A stretch of DNA of 64,000 nucleotides from Photobacterium angustum (GCF_003026365.1 NZ_PYOM01000014.1:87492-151491); one strand, 5' to 3'; counted from the first letter of the stretch, positions 9,929 to 21,649 are shown. Notes: generated from the letters alone by a model not told the origin. A program made the numbers and translations.

Positions 9929-10453
9929 ATGAGCCGTAAAAACAAGAAAGCCCCTTGGGATGAAGAAGAAGAAATCATCTGGGTAAGTAAATCCGAGATG
10001 AAACGCGACATGGATGCGCTACAAAAAATTGGTGAGGAGTTAGTTGAATTAACACCTAATGCACTTGCTAAGATGCCGCTTGATGACGAAATGATGGATG
10101 CAATTAAAGACGCTCAGCGCTTTAATAAAGAAGCACGTCGCCGTCAACTTCAATATATCGGTAAGCAAATGCGCTTTATCGACATTGAACCAATCCAAGC
10201 GGCATTAGATAAATTACGTAATAAGCACTCTCAGCATACCGTTGCGCTGAAAAAGCTTGAGCTAAAGCGTGATAAGTTAATCGAAAATGGCGATAGCATG
10301 ATCAATGCTATCTTAGTCGATCACCCAGATGCTGATCGCCAACATTTACGCCAGCTTGTTCGCCAAGCAACAAAAGAAAAATCACAAGAGAAGCCAGGTA
10401 AGGCTTACCGTGAAATTTTCCAATATTTAAAATCTTTATATCTAGAAGACTAA
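9929..10453 (+). CDS. darP: Ribosome-associated protein YjgA (DarP)
   Basis: This is a DUF615 protein of 174 residues, close to the E. coli YjgA/DarP length. DarP acts as a late 50S-subunit assembly factor that binds pre-50S particles. The sequence is highly charged and helical, with no membrane segment, and includes [14 protein letters not shown] and the C-terminal [11 protein letters not shown]. Divergence from pmbA is conserved in gammaproteobacteria. The start has only a weak Shine-Dalgarno sequence. Confidence 0.9.
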   Translation: MSRKNKKAPWDEEEEIIWVSKSEMKRDMDALQKIGEELVELTPNALAKMPLDDEMMDAIKDAQRFNKEARRRQLQYIGKQMRFIDIEPIQAALDKLRNKHSQHTVALKKLELKRDKLIENGDSMINAILVDHPDADRQHLRQLVRQATKEKSQEKPGKAYREIFQYLKSLYLED

Positions 10454-10488
10454 GTGATCACTCACATTTTCTAGCACTGATAAAGTAA

Positions 10489-10523
10489 AAAAAGCCAGCA
10501 AAGTTTATCCCTGCTGGCTTTTT
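10489..10523. terminator. Terminator between yjgA and tldD
   Basis: A 12-base inverted repeat, AAAAAGCCAGCA / TGCTGGCTTTTT, with an 11-base loop and U-tracts in both directions serves the convergent genes yjgA (+) and tldD (-). Confidence 0.88.
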
Positions 10524-10550
10524 CTTTATCAAATAGACGTGCGAGAAGAT

Positions 10551-11996
10551 TTACTCAGTGCCGCCTACTGTCATTGAATCAATTTTCAGGGTTGGCTGAC
10601 CAACACCAACAGGTACGCTTTGTCCCGCTTTACCACACACACCTACACCACGGTCGATCTCTAAGTCATTACCAACCATAGAAACTTGCTGCATCGCTTC
10701 AATACCGCTACCAATTAAAGTCGCACCTTTAATTGGACAAGTGATCTTACCGTTTTCAATTAAGTAAGCTTCTGATGCAGAGAATACAAATTTACCCGAT
10801 GTGATATCGACCTGACCACCACCGAAGTTAGGGGCGTAGATGCCTTTCTTCACACTAGAAATAATTTCTTCTGGTGTATGCTCACCAGGCAGCATGTAAG
10901 TGTTTGTCATGCGAGGCATAGGTAGATGCGCATATGACTCACGACGACCATTACCGGTAGGCGCTACGCCCATTAGACGTGCGTTAAGCTTATCTTGCAT
11001 GTAGCCTTTTAACTTACCGCCTTCCACCAGCACATTGTATTGTGAAGGTGTTCCTTCGTCATCAATGTTAATAGAGCCACGACGATCAACCAGTGTACCG
11101 TCATCGACAATGGTACATAACGGCGATGTGACTTGCTCACCTAGTTGACCAGAGAACATCGATGAGCCTTTACGGTTAAAATCACCTTCAAGGCCATGGC
11201 CGACAGCTTCGTGTAACAACACACCAGGCCAACCAGCTCCCAAAACCACAGGCATGGTACCTGCAGGAGCTGCGTCTGCTTCTAGGTTAATCAATGCTTG
11301 GCGGATAGCTTCATCAGCAAAATACAATGCTTGGCTTTTACCATCAGTTTCAGTTAAGAACATTTCATAGCCGTAACGACCACCACCACCCGCACTACCA
11401 CGCTCACGTTTGTCGCCTTTTTCAACCAGAACACTGATAGATAAACGAACAAGCGGACGAATATCTGCCGCATAAGTGCCATCAAGCGCGGCAACTAACA
11501 CCTCTTCATAGACACCATTGATGCTAACAGACACTTCAGTGACTAATGGCTCTTTAGTGCGAATATAACGGTCAATCTCTTCCAATAATGCAATTTTTTG
11601 AAATTTATCAAGGCTACCTAATGGATTAATAGGCGCATAAATACCCGATGGTGTTAATGGGCTAAAGGTTTGTACTTTGCCATTCCCCCCTTGGCGAACA
11701 ATACCACGTGCCGCTTTGGCACTCTGTGTTAGTGCCAATGGGTTTATTTGATCAGAATATGCAAAACCTGTTTTTTCGCCAGCAACCGCACGTACACCTA
11801 CACCGCGATCGATATTAAACGAACCATCTTTAATAATACTGTCTTCCAGTACTAATGACTCATGCCAGCAAGATTGGAAATAAATATCGGCATAATCCAC
11901 ATCTCTTGCTGCAATTAGCCCAAGGATATTGTGCAGTTCATCGCGGCCAAGACCTGACTGGTCTAGCATGGTATTTTCTACGGTGTTAAGGGTCAT
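10551..11996 (-). CDS. tldD: Metalloprotease subunit TldD
   Basis: TldD is the zinc-bearing catalytic subunit of the TldD/TldE peptidase. The 481 residues equal the E. coli length. The HEAVGH motif has H262, E263 and H267 (HExxxH). Further family blocks are [22 protein letters not shown] and the C-terminal [18 protein letters not shown]. It is the last gene of the mre-maf-rng-yhdP-nitrilase-tldD series and is followed by a strong terminator. No leader-bearing RiPP precursor was seen in the window, so a housekeeping role is likely. Confidence 0.96.
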   Translation of the reverse strand: MTLNTVENTMLDQSGLGRDELHNILGLIAARDVDYADIYFQSCWHESLVLEDSIIKDGSFNIDRGVGVRAVAGEKTGFAYSDQINPLALTQSAKAARGIVRQGGNGKVQTFSPLTPSGIYAPINPLGSLDKFQKIALLEEIDRYIRTKEPLVTEVSVSINGVYEEVLVAALDGTYAADIRPLVRLSISVLVEKGDKRERGSAGGGGRYGYEMFLTETDGKSQALYFADEAIRQALINLEADAAPAGTMPVVLGAGWPGVLLHEAVGHGLEGDFNRKGSSMFSGQLGEQVTSPLCTIVDDGTLVDRRGSINIDDEGTPSQYNVLVEGGKLKGYMQDKLNARLMGVAPTGNGRRESYAHLPMPRMTNTYMLPGEHTPEEIISSVKKGIYAPNFGGGQVDITSGKFVFSASEAYLIENGKITCPIKGATLIGSGIEAMQQVSMVGNDLEIDRGVGVCGKAGQSVPVGVGQPTLKIDSMTVGGTE

Positions 11997-12015
11997 TAAT
12001 TTGCTCTTAAATTAT

Positions 12016-12834
12016 TTAGCGCGGTTGAACACAAAATTTAGTATGTTCAGCAACAGGCATGTTAGCGCGGATCTTCTCAGATAATTGTAAATCAATATTG
12101 GCAGTCAGAACACCGGTGCCTTGCTGCTGACAGGCAACAATTTGCCCCCAAGGATCAATAATCATTGAGTGGCCCCATGTTTCTCGCCCTTCATTATGCT
12201 CACCCCATTGTGCTGCGGCAATCACCCAACACTGAGTTTCAATAGCACGAGCTCGTAATAATACTTCCCAGTGTGCTTTACCTGTTAATTTAGTAAAGGC
12301 TGCGGGCACAACAATAATATCAGCGCCTTGTCCGCGTAATGCGCTGTATTGCAATGGAAATCTTACATCATAACAAATCGACATCCCGATATTGCCATAC
12401 GGTGTTTTTACGACTTTAAGCTCATCACCCGCTTTAAAAGTATCAGACTCTCGATAGCTGTGGTGTTTATCGGCAACATCGACATCGAACATATGTAATT
12501 TATTATAATGTTCTTGGAGTTCGCCTTTATCGTTATATAACAAGCTGGTTGATGTGATTGAACCATCAGGTTGCAAGATAGGCATTGAACCCAGTAAAAG
12601 CCAAATACCTAACTTTTCAGTTAATGCTGATAATTCTTTTTGAAATGGGCCATCATTGAGTGGTTCAGCCCATTTCTGGTAATCTGCTTTACTGCCAAAA
12701 ACTAAAGTATTTTCAGGAGTAACAACCAATTTAGCTCCTTGTAGCTGAAGCCCTTTCACTTTCTTTTTTAATTTAGTGAGATTATGTTCAGGATCGGCTC
12801 CCGAATTCATTTGTACTAAACCAATCTTCGCCAT
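12016..12834 (-). CDS. Carbon-nitrogen hydrolase (Nit/nitrilase superfamily)
   Basis: This is a 272-residue cytosolic C-N hydrolase. The catalytic triad is visible as E41 (TPENTLVF), K112 (YNKLHMFD) and C154 (SICYDVRFP). The YNKLHMFD and CYDVRFP context resembles the Nit1 branch, which hydrolyses deaminated glutathione. I treat this substrate as likely but unproven. The start is set at the second of two close ATG codons because AGGAG lies 6 bases upstream of it, while the first ATG directly abuts the Shine-Dalgarno sequence. It lies between yhdP and tldD, as in other vibrios. Confidence 0.88.
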   Translation of the reverse strand: MAKIGLVQMNSGADPEHNLTKLKKKVKGLQLQGAKLVVTPENTLVFGSKADYQKWAEPLNDGPFQKELSALTEKLGIWLLLGSMPILQPDGSITSTSLLYNDKGELQEHYNKLHMFDVDVADKHHSYRESDTFKAGDELKVVKTPYGNIGMSICYDVRFPLQYSALRGQGADIIVVPAAFTKLTGKAHWEVLLRARAIETQCWVIAAAQWGEHNEGRETWGHSMIIDPWGQIVACQQQGTGVLTANIDLQLSEKIRANMPVAEHTKFCVQPR

Positions 12835-12941
12835 GACCATCTCCTGAGCCTATATTCGTTGCTCGCAATCTCTCTAAGTCTCAATTGCTCTTTCTTTGTT
12901 GTACCACTGATAAAAATTAACGCAATATATTCATTTATAGC

Positions 12942-15900
12942 TTACTTATTAGGTACGGTATATTCGCCCGATAAACGTGAACGCTCAGTAACATCTGGCG
13001 ATTGAATCGGGCCTGTTACTTGGTAATTGACTTGGGTGATCACATCTAACACTGGCGATAACACCGTTGAAATAGCTAACACATATAACGCTGTTTGTGG
13101 CGCAACAGCAAAAGCGGTTAAAACAGGTAAGCCCGAGGTAAAGTCAGGAATAAACTTCACATTTGCATCGACCTTTTCATTCACCAGATCAACCTTACCT
13201 TTAATGTACATATCACCGGCTAATGCTTGCATCTTAATATCGTTACTATAAAAGGTGCCTTGCTTAATTGTTCCAGTCCCTTTGATATAGTTAAATGCCA
13301 AGCCATTATCAAATACCCCCGAGAAATCGAGCTGCATTTTTCGAATAATAGAATCTAAACTAAACAGGCCAAGCAATCGCCCTGCGCCAAATGCACCACT
13401 GACCAGCCCTTTACCAATATCTGTTTTCACGTTGCCATTTAATGTTCGGCGATCTATAGCCCAAGGAGAACCTTGCCATGACGCAGAGATGCTCGTATCA
13501 AACGATGCATTTTGCACGCCACCTTCAATACCAAAGCGACTTAATAAATCGGTACTATTGTCACCTTTTACCATAAGACTTAACGCCGAATGATTACGGT
13601 TATCTTTAAAATACCAACGTCCATTAGCATCTAATTTGATATTGCTTGAATTAATATTGAACGTTTTCAATGTTAATTGATTTGAGGATTTCTCAAGTAC
13701 AGCATTGACTTGCCCTAATCGATAACCCTGTAGCCATGCATCCGATACCGTAAGTTTAACAGCAGGGATCGCAGCCATTACCTTACGATCTAGCGCTGTG
13801 ACTATCGGAGATAATAAAGGAGTCACTTTTTTAGTGACATCAGCTTGCTGCTGAGTAACTGACTTTTTATCTAATTGTGGAAAGTTAAGATGAAGGGATT
13901 TAAAGATCGCATTCACCGTATTTTTCTGATCCCAAGTAATATAGCCTTCAGCTTGTCGGCTCTCTAATTTCGCGGACCACTGATGACCATGTTTGACATG
14001 CAAATTAACATCATTCCACACTAACCCGCCCAAGGTTAACTGCTTAACTTTTGCCTCTATCTTATTTGGAATCGGCCATACAATCCCCTCATTACCATGG
14101 CTTTTATTAGTGTTTGATTGTTGCCACTTATTCGCAAAAGCGATCCACGGATCAACATTGAATGCCTTAGTATCAATATTCACCACATGTCCAATACCTA
14201 ATGTTGGCTCAATATCTTTTTTACCAATCATCAAATCACTGGCAGCTAATTGTGGTTTTCCATCAATAAGGTTCACACGAACTTGGTAAGCCGCATCAGG
14301 CATTTGAAGTTGCCCATTAAACGTTTGTGCATTGCCATCAACATTCACCGTTATAAACTGCGATTGATTGGGCTTGGGTTGATAAGATAACGGATAGGGC
14401 AAATCACTCTTAATATGGGTAAGAGGTAATATGCTTTTTACTTTGTAAGTAAAAGTATCATTGTTTAAGTCCACCTGAACATCTGCTTTCCAATCACTGC
14501 TACCGGATAGGTGATCTAATAATTGAGCAGGTGTATAAGGTTGTAAACGAGCGATTTGCCAATCACCAGCCACATTTACATTCACTCGATAGTGATCGCT
14601 TTCAACATTATTACCTGTAAAGCTAAGCCCAATCGGTTGATCAAATAACTTACCACTTAAGCCTTCAGCCTTAATTTTTGCATTATCGAAGATTAAACTA
14701 CCATTAGTGTCATCAACAGTCAGAGATGGTGTTTGTAAATCGATACGATTATTTTTAAGAAATACTTGGCCTTTCGCATCTACATCACTGCCGTCAAAAG
14801 GAATATCAAGTGTTAATTTAGCAGTAACAGGTCCATTCACCCTCACCGTTTGTAATGCGCTCCCTACAGAATCGGCTAATGGCGTTTTAAGCATGTACTC
14901 TGTAACACCTTGCCCATTAGCGGCAAGATCAAGTGCTAGTTTCAAATGTCCATCAGGGGCTAATTTTGCCCCACCAATCACATTAGAACCGACGGCTGAT
15001 AACGTTTTTACATGACTAGCATCGATCGTCATGCGATCATTTTTAAAGCCTAAATTAAGATTGAGATCCGTTAATAATGGCCAATCTGGATCAAACTGAA
15101 ATTTTGCTTTTTTCAGTGGGACCTTAACTTCAAAGACACCATCGTGATTAGGATAAGGGAATGTGTTTAAAGGACCAAACCAGAGCAGTTCAGCATCTTT
15201 CACCGTACCGCCTTTTATCGCGGTAGCTAGATAATGGGTTAATTTATTACCAAGCGCTGGGCGAGGTAAATAACGCCATGTTTGCCCAGCATCTTTAACA
15301 GATGCTTCACCATAAAAAGCCAACCATGCAGGCGCTTTTTGATAAAAATCGAGTCTAAATTGCCCTTTTGCATTGAGATCTGGAGTAGCAACACTCAGTT
15401 TATCACTCCATAAACTGGTGCCTTGATTATCATGTTTCCAATACGCATCAATCGTCGCGTCATTGATGTTTAATGGTTTAGGAAAAACCTTACCATAAGG
15501 CAGAGCATCATCATCGACTCGAATGTTCACTGTACCTTGTGTTGTATCACCAGCAATACGCGCATTTAACTTATTAATACCAGGTAATAACTGCCACTGC
15601 TTAAACGCTAAATCATCAAGATTTAATGAAAAATGAATCGGCTTATCTTGCTCACCTGCAACCCGAATTTTTGTCACCAGTCCTGTCGGTTGTAACTCGG
15701 TGATAGCTTCCGTAATGCTGTTCGACTTGGGTAAAAAAGATCGCAATGGTAGTAATCGATCTAATTTGATATTGGTCAGTGCCGCTTTCCAATTTACAGG
15801 CTGCCATTGCTTATTAAGTGAAAATTGCGCTGCAACATCAAATTTCGGCCACGATATCTTATCGGTCGTAATATCAAACTTCTCAGTATCAATACGCCAT

Positions 15901-16814
15901 ACTCGTTGCTGCTTATCAAAGGTAGGATTTAGCGCAACAACACCACCATTAATAATAATTTGGTGAGATTTATGCTGAGTAGTCCAATCAATATGACTTT
16001 TGGCAAGTTGGATCATCGCTGAACTTATCGTACCTTTATCTAACGATAACCACGCTTGCATACTCAATTTACTGTCTGAAATATCAGCGACACCAGTAAA
16101 TTTTTTATTTAGCCATGGTGTGACCGAAATGTTTTTTCCTTTGAGGTATAGCGTCCCATTCAGACTAGACAAACTACCTTGTTCGGTAATATCTGCTTTT
16201 ATGTCAACTTGGCCTAATGGACTATTTATCAATCCAATTGAACCTTGAGCAAAATGATGCCCTCCCTCATTTCGCCAGTTAAGTTGTGTAACGGCTAAAT
16301 GTAGTGCTTTACCTGAAGGAGAAGGTACGGTAACCGTGGCGTTTTTTAATGTGACATTATCAATACGCGTGAAAAAAAACTGTTCTAACCATTTAGCAAA
16401 AGAAATATCAGAAGAGGGTTTTGAAGCACTATGTGGGAGTTGTGTAATATCTAAATCGAATTGCTCAATTTGGACATGTTTAAAGGCGGGTTTAAATGTC
16501 ATCAATGACTGCCAGAAATCCAAATAGATCTCGGCTTGTCCAACCTTAACTAATGGGGCTGAATGGTTATTCTCAGCCACCGATAGTTGATTAAATTTTA
16601 TTTCAGGGCCCGATAGCAGCCAGCGTCCATCAATATTTTCTACCGATATTTTCGTATGTGTTTGCTGAGAAAGCCACTGTGCTATTGGCTGACGATAATG
16701 GTCAAGGTGAGGAAGAGAAAAGCGGATAGTACTGATCAAAATAGCCAATGTTACTGCAACAATAACCACTAACCACAATACACCACGTAAGGTTTTTGTC
16801 ACCATACGGTTCAC
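12942..16814 (-). CDS. yhdP: AsmA-like envelope protein YhdP
   Basis: YhdP is a very large bridge-like protein anchored in the inner membrane. It takes part in anterograde phospholipid transport to the outer membrane, together with TamB and YdbH. The 1290-residue product has one N-terminal membrane segment (about residues 13-33). A long, low-homology beta-rich region of repeating amphipathic strands follows, and the C-terminal AsmA-like domain (RRTLNGNVKTDIGKG, SPDVTERSRLSGEY) is present. Length is close to E. coli YhdP (about 1266). It lies immediately downstream of rng, the usual arrangement. Confidence 0.93.
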   Translation of the reverse strand: MNRMVTKTLRGVLWLVVIVAVTLAILISTIRFSLPHLDHYRQPIAQWLSQQTHTKISVENIDGRWLLSGPEIKFNQLSVAENNHSAPLVKVGQAEIYLDFWQSLMTFKPAFKHVQIEQFDLDITQLPHSASKPSSDISFAKWLEQFFFTRIDNVTLKNATVTVPSPSGKALHLAVTQLNWRNEGGHHFAQGSIGLINSPLGQVDIKADITEQGSLSSLNGTLYLKGKNISVTPWLNKKFTGVADISDSKLSMQAWLSLDKGTISSAMIQLAKSHIDWTTQHKSHQIIINGGVVALNPTFDKQQRVWRIDTEKFDITTDKISWPKFDVAAQFSLNKQWQPVNWKAALTNIKLDRLLPLRSFLPKSNSITEAITELQPTGLVTKIRVAGEQDKPIHFSLNLDDLAFKQWQLLPGINKLNARIAGDTTQGTVNIRVDDDALPYGKVFPKPLNINDATIDAYWKHDNQGTSLWSDKLSVATPDLNAKGQFRLDFYQKAPAWLAFYGEASVKDAGQTWRYLPRPALGNKLTHYLATAIKGGTVKDAELLWFGPLNTFPYPNHDGVFEVKVPLKKAKFQFDPDWPLLTDLNLNLGFKNDRMTIDASHVKTLSAVGSNVIGGAKLAPDGHLKLALDLAANGQGVTEYMLKTPLADSVGSALQTVRVNGPVTAKLTLDIPFDGSDVDAKGQVFLKNNRIDLQTPSLTVDDTNGSLIFDNAKIKAEGLSGKLFDQPIGLSFTGNNVESDHYRVNVNVAGDWQIARLQPYTPAQLLDHLSGSSDWKADVQVDLNNDTFTYKVKSILPLTHIKSDLPYPLSYQPKPNQSQFITVNVDGNAQTFNGQLQMPDAAYQVRVNLIDGKPQLAASDLMIGKKDIEPTLGIGHVVNIDTKAFNVDPWIAFANKWQQSNTNKSHGNEGIVWPIPNKIEAKVKQLTLGGLVWNDVNLHVKHGHQWSAKLESRQAEGYITWDQKNTVNAIFKSLHLNFPQLDKKSVTQQQADVTKKVTPLLSPIVTALDRKVMAAIPAVKLTVSDAWLQGYRLGQVNAVLEKSSNQLTLKTFNINSSNIKLDANGRWYFKDNRNHSALSLMVKGDNSTDLLSRFGIEGGVQNASFDTSISASWQGSPWAIDRRTLNGNVKTDIGKGLVSGAFGAGRLLGLFSLDSIIRKMQLDFSGVFDNGLAFNYIKGTGTIKQGTFYSNDIKMQALAGDMYIKGKVDLVNEKVDANVKFIPDFTSGLPVLTAFAVAPQTALYVLAISTVLSPVLDVITQVNYQVTGPIQSPDVTERSRLSGEYTVPNK

Positions 16815-16836
16815 TGACTCTTCCCCATTTGTATCA

Positions 16837-18306
16837 TTACATCATTACCACATCGAACTGCTCTTGGTTATATAGCGGCTCAGGTTTTATTTTTACTTGT
16901 TTACCAATAAAGACCTCAAGCTCTGCTAATGCATGCGATTCATCCCCCATAAGAGCCTCGCCCACAGCGGATGAAACATACACAATAAATCGATCAGCAT
17001 CGTAAGCTCGATTGACTCGGGTTATTTCTCGCAATACCTCATAGCAAACACTTTCAACGGTTTTCACCGTACCACGACCATCACAAGATGGACACGTACC
17101 ACACAACACATGCTCAATACTTTCACGAGTACGCTTACGCGTCATTTCAACCAAACCTAATTGCGTAAAGCCATTAATATTGGTTTTCACTCGATCATAA
17201 GAAAGTGCTTGCTCAAGCGCTTGTAAAACGCGTTGTTGATGTTCCTCTGAAATCATATCGATAAAATCAATAATGATAATGCCGCCTAAATTACGTAAAC
17301 GTAATTGGCGAGCAATAGCTTTTGTTGCCTCAATATTGGTATTAAAAATAGTCTCGTCGAGATTTCTTCGCCCAACAAACGCACCGGTATTAATATCAAC
17401 CGTAGTCATCGCTTCTGTTTGATCAATGATCAAATACCCGCCAGACTTCATTTCCACTTTACGATCTAAGGAACGTTGAATTTCAGACTCAGTATCATAG
17501 AGATCAAAGATAGGCTGCTGACCTGAATAATATTCAATATTATCTGTCACTTCAGGCACGAACTCATCTGTAAATTCTTTTAACTTATCAAATGCTTGGC
17601 GTGAGTCGACTTTGATGTTATCAATTTCAGTTCCAACAAAATCACGTAAGATACGTTGTGCAAGCCCTAGCTCACCGTATAGCATCGAACGTGGCTTATA
17701 CTTAGCACGACGCTCTAATACTTTACGCCATAAGTGCTTCAAAAAAGCGGCATCTTGAGCGACTTCATCGGTATTCGCTCCTTCTGCTGCAGTTCTAATA
17801 ATAAAGCCACCTAAATCATCACAATGCTGTAAAACCGCCTTTTTCAAACGGTCACGCTCTTTCTCACTTTCAATCCGCTGAGACACACCAACATGGCTTG
17901 CTCCCGGCATAAAAACAAGATAACGAGACGGTAAGGTAATATCAGTCGTTAAACGCGCACCTTTAGTTCCCAGAGGATCTTTCACCACCTGTACGACAAT
18001 GTCTTGCCCTTGACGAACAAGCTCAGAAATATCACGCACCTGAAATTGTTTTTTCTCATTTTCAGCCACACATTCCGTGTGAGGAACAATATCTGAGGCA
18101 TGTAAAAATGCAGCTTTATCTAACCCAATATCGACAAATGCCGCCTGCATACCAGGAAGTACGCGACTCACTCGCCCTTTGTAAATATTTCCGACGATAC
18201 CGCGTTTCGATTCACGTTCAATGTGGATCTCTTGCAATACGCCATGTTCAATCATTGCGACACGGGTTTCACTTGGCGTCACATTGATCAGCAGCTCAGT
18301 GCTCAT
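16837..18306 (-). CDS. rng: Ribonuclease G
   Basis: RNase G is an endoribonuclease of the RNase E/G family that matures the 16S rRNA 5' end and turns over some mRNAs. The 489-residue protein has the N-terminal S1 domain (about 36-125, including DIGLDKAAFLH). It has the DNase I-like catalytic region with metal ligands D304 (TVDINTG) and D347 (IIIIDFID), and the zinc-link CPSC at 405-408. It lacks the long C-terminal scaffold of RNase E, which identifies it as RNase G. It sits between maf and yhdP. Confidence 0.96.
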   Translation of the reverse strand: MSTELLINVTPSETRVAMIEHGVLQEIHIERESKRGIVGNIYKGRVSRVLPGMQAAFVDIGLDKAAFLHASDIVPHTECVAENEKKQFQVRDISELVRQGQDIVVQVVKDPLGTKGARLTTDITLPSRYLVFMPGASHVGVSQRIESEKERDRLKKAVLQHCDDLGGFIIRTAAEGANTDEVAQDAAFLKHLWRKVLERRAKYKPRSMLYGELGLAQRILRDFVGTEIDNIKVDSRQAFDKLKEFTDEFVPEVTDNIEYYSGQQPIFDLYDTESEIQRSLDRKVEMKSGGYLIIDQTEAMTTVDINTGAFVGRRNLDETIFNTNIEATKAIARQLRLRNLGGIIIIDFIDMISEEHQQRVLQALEQALSYDRVKTNINGFTQLGLVEMTRKRTRESIEHVLCGTCPSCDGRGTVKTVESVCYEVLREITRVNRAYDADRFIVYVSSAVGEALMGDESHALAELEVFIGKQVKIKPEPLYNQEQFDVVMM

Positions 18307-18318
18307 GGTTGCCTCTAC

Positions 18319-18891
18319 TTATAACTTTAAAAAATCTTGTAACAGGATGTCGGTTTCCACTAGCGGTAACCCCATCACTGCATAAAAACTGCCATCGATA
18401 CGTTCAACGAATTTGCCACCTAAGCCTTGGATACCATAACTGCCCGCTTTATCTTGTGGTTCTCCGCTTTGCCAATATTTTTTGATTTCGTTATCTGACA
18501 AAGGCTTAAACCACACTTGCGTGATCACTAGCTTAGTTTCAATCCTTTCTTTCGTTGCGACTGTCACTGCGGTCATCACTTGATGTTGGCGACCAGACAG
18601 CATTTTCAGCATACGCGCTGCATCAGTAAAATCGACAGGTTTTTCTAATATTTGCTGATCAGCCACAACAATTGTGTCCGATCCTAAAATAGGCAAATCT
18701 GTTGGCGCTGCTTTTACTCCAGCTAAGGCTTTATCTCGCGATAAACGCTGAACATAGTTTTCAGGGCTTTCGCCTACTTGGTGGCACTCTTCGACATCCA
18801 CCACAACACGTTCAAACTGATAGCCTAACTGATTTAATAACTCCATTCGACGAGGCGAACCTGAAGCAAGATATAATTGAATTGCAGCCAT
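18319..18891 (-). CDS. yhdE: Maf-family nucleotide pyrophosphatase YhdE
   Basis: This is a Maf-like dTTP/UTP pyrophosphatase (house-cleaning enzyme), 190 residues. The nucleotide-binding signature SGSPRR is at the N-terminus, followed by GSDTIVV (catalytic aspartate) and the conserved DKAGSYGIQGLGG. I start at the ATG of MAAIQLYLAS at 18891, with GAGGTG four bases upstream; a TTG four codons earlier is less likely. The gene sits between mreD and rng. A hairpin at 18941-18967 may partly uncouple it from mreBCD. Confidence 0.93.
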   Translation of the reverse strand: MAAIQLYLASGSPRRMELLNQLGYQFERVVVDVEECHQVGESPENYVQRLSRDKALAGVKAAPTDLPILGSDTIVVADQQILEKPVDFTDAARMLKMLSGRQHQVMTAVTVATKERIETKLVITQVWFKPLSDNEIKKYWQSGEPQDKAGSYGIQGLGGKFVERIDGSFYAVMGLPLVETDILLQDFLKL

Positions 18892-18940
18892 GATACACCT
18901 CAAACTTACATTTATACTTTAAAAACATTTAATTATAAAT

Positions 18941-18967
18941 AAGGGGAAGACCGACTGGCTTCCCCTT
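18941..18967 (-). terminator. Hairpin between mreD and maf
   Basis: A perfect 9-base inverted repeat, AAGGGGAAG / CTTCCCCTT, has a 9-base loop. On the minus strand it is followed by an interrupted AT-rich tract (TTATTTATAATT) rather than a clean U-run. It is therefore either a weak terminator or an attenuating/processing hairpin that lowers expression of maf-rng-yhdP relative to mreBCD. Confidence 0.5.
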
Positions 18968-18980
18968 TATGTTATTACGA

Positions 18981-19472
18981 TTAACGAATCGAAAACTTAC
19001 GACGTATACGCCGTAATAATAAGAACAACCATGGCCATAATATAAAGTTTAATACGACAGCCCATAATTGTTGTGGCTCAAAAGTCACGTTTGAGACTAA
19101 ATACTCAGCCCAATATTCAATAAGCTTACCGGCTAATGATAACAGCGCGAATATAATCGCTTGTTGTCCTAATGACAGGTTACGAAGCACTCTAAAATTT
19201 AAAGCAACAATGTAAGCAATCACCGACATCATCAAGCCACGGACACCTAATGTAGAACCTAAAATCAAATCCCACAATAAGCCGATAATTAAAGCACTTC
19301 CCACGTTAACACGATGTGGTAAGGCTAATACCCAGTAACAAGTAACCAGTAAAACCCATGAAGGTCGAAACGGTTCCAACATTCCAGGCCAAGGGGCAGC
19401 TTGCAACACCAGAGCAAAAACGAATGACAACCAAATCCAAATTCGGCCATGTGCTTGGTTAGTTGGCATCAT
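18981..19472 (-). CDS. mreD: Rod shape-determining protein MreD
   Basis: MreD is the small polytopic inner-membrane protein of the elongasome that links MreC to the MreB/RodA/PBP2 machinery. The 163-residue product is almost entirely hydrophobic, with about five membrane segments and a basic C-terminus (LLLRRIRRKF). The start overlaps the mreC stop, which indicates translational coupling; two adjacent ATG codons are possible starts. Confidence 0.93.
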   Translation of the reverse strand: MMPTNQAHGRIWIWLSFVFALVLQAAPWPGMLEPFRPSWVLLVTCYWVLALPHRVNVGSALIIGLLWDLILGSTLGVRGLMMSVIAYIVALNFRVLRNLSLGQQAIIFALLSLAGKLIEYWAEYLVSNVTFEPQQLWAVVLNFILWPWLFLLLRRIRRKFSIR

Positions 19473-20436
19473 TCACCTCATTGTTCGGCTTTTTGTTCTC
19501 AATTGGTGCTGTTGGTTTTACACCATTTGCTGGTACAGCAACTGCTGGAGAAATGGTTGAAACCGCACTTGAAGGCGCAATCGATTTTGTTGCTGACGTT
19601 TCTGCCGCTTTCATTCTATCGGTTGGCCAGACTAATAATAAGTAACGTAATCGGTCAAATTGCACTGTTGGTTTAGCGATAATTTGTGCAAATGGGCGTT
19701 TATTGTCAAAAGAGAACTCAGTTACACGTGCAACCGGATATCCTTCAGGATAGCGACCACCCAACCCAGAGCTCACCAATAAATCACCGACACGAATATC
19801 AGTACTGCTAGGGACATGCTCAAGTTGAATCTCATTACTCTTTCCAGTTCCTGTTGCAATAACACGAATATCGTTACGCACAACTTGTACTGGAATAGCA
19901 TTCGTCGGATCGATCAGTAATAGAACACGACTATTATGCGCGCCAACATAGGAGATCTGCCCTACAATACCTTTATCATTAATAACAGGCTGGCCTTCAT
20001 ACACTCCATCAACACGCCCTTTATCAATCATCACTTGATGACTATAAGGATCAGAGTCGACCGCCATCACTTCGGCGATCATCTTACGCTCACCACGAAC
20101 AAACGGTGAACCTAATAAATTTCTTAAACGCTGATTTTCTTGCTGTAATTGATCAAGCAATAAAACATTACTTTTCATCACCAACAAATCACGCTTCAAC
20201 GCTTTATTTTCAACTAATAATTGCTGATGAGAACTCATTTGACCATTTAGGCCATCAAGTAATTCACGCGGTAAATTAGCCGCATATTGAAGCGGAGCGA
20301 TTGCTGAGTTCAAAAAATAACGAACATTGGCAAAAGCATCAAGACGACTATCGGCTAGCATAAGGCTAGCCGATAGTAATATGGCAAGAAACAGGCGTAA
20401 TTGCAGAGAAGGACCTCTGCCAAAGATAGGTTTCAT
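19459..20436 (-). CDS. mreC: Rod shape-determining protein MreC
   Basis: MreC is a bitopic periplasmic scaffold for the elongation machinery and activates PBP2. The 325-residue protein has a short cytoplasmic N-terminus with GPSLQLRL and one membrane helix (about residues 12-30). A coiled coil follows (about 65-105, LLVENKALKRDLL..LDQLQQENQRL), then the beta-barrel domain with GLVGQ-type elements (KGIVGQISYVG). The last 50 residues are Ala/Pro/Ser-rich and probably disordered. It lies between mreB and mreD. Confidence 0.95.
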   Translation of the reverse strand: MKPIFGRGPSLQLRLFLAILLSASLMLADSRLDAFANVRYFLNSAIAPLQYAANLPRELLDGLNGQMSSHQQLLVENKALKRDLLVMKSNVLLLDQLQQENQRLRNLLGSPFVRGERKMIAEVMAVDSDPYSHQVMIDKGRVDGVYEGQPVINDKGIVGQISYVGAHNSRVLLLIDPTNAIPVQVVRNDIRVIATGTGKSNEIQLEHVPSSTDIRVGDLLVSSGLGGRYPEGYPVARVTEFSFDNKRPFAQIIAKPTVQFDRLRYLLLVWPTDRMKAAETSATKSIAPSSAVSTISPAVAVPANGVKPTAPIENKKPNNEVNDAN

Positions 20437-20479
20437 CTAACGCTATAACCTGTTTTATAGAAAACTAACGCAGGCATTA

Positions 20480-21532
<1,053 letters not shown>

Positions 21533-21569
21533 CTAATCCTGAAAGCTCAAAATTCGTTAAATTGCACTA

Positions 21570-21598
21570 AATGTACCAAGCGCCAGACACTGAAACAA
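21570..21598 (-). promoter_or_regulatory. Candidate sigma-70 promoter of mreBCD
   Basis: On the minus strand TTGTTT (21593-21598) and TACATT (21570-21575) are separated by 17 bases. The -10 is preceded by TGG, giving an extended -10 (TGnTACATT). The position, about 47 bases upstream of mreB, suits a primary promoter. It would make mreB independent of the upstream mshQ-like gene, from which no terminator separates it. Confidence 0.5.
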
Positions 21599-21649
21599 GG
21601 TAAGGATTGTCAAACCTACCACAGATTTGCAATTTATTTGCGCTAAGGC

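Noticed and set aside
8472..11996. RiPP or microcin maturation cluster around tldD and pmbA
   Set aside because: Both peptidase genes are in their normal housekeeping contexts, and no precursor peptide, cyclase or exporter was seen nearby.
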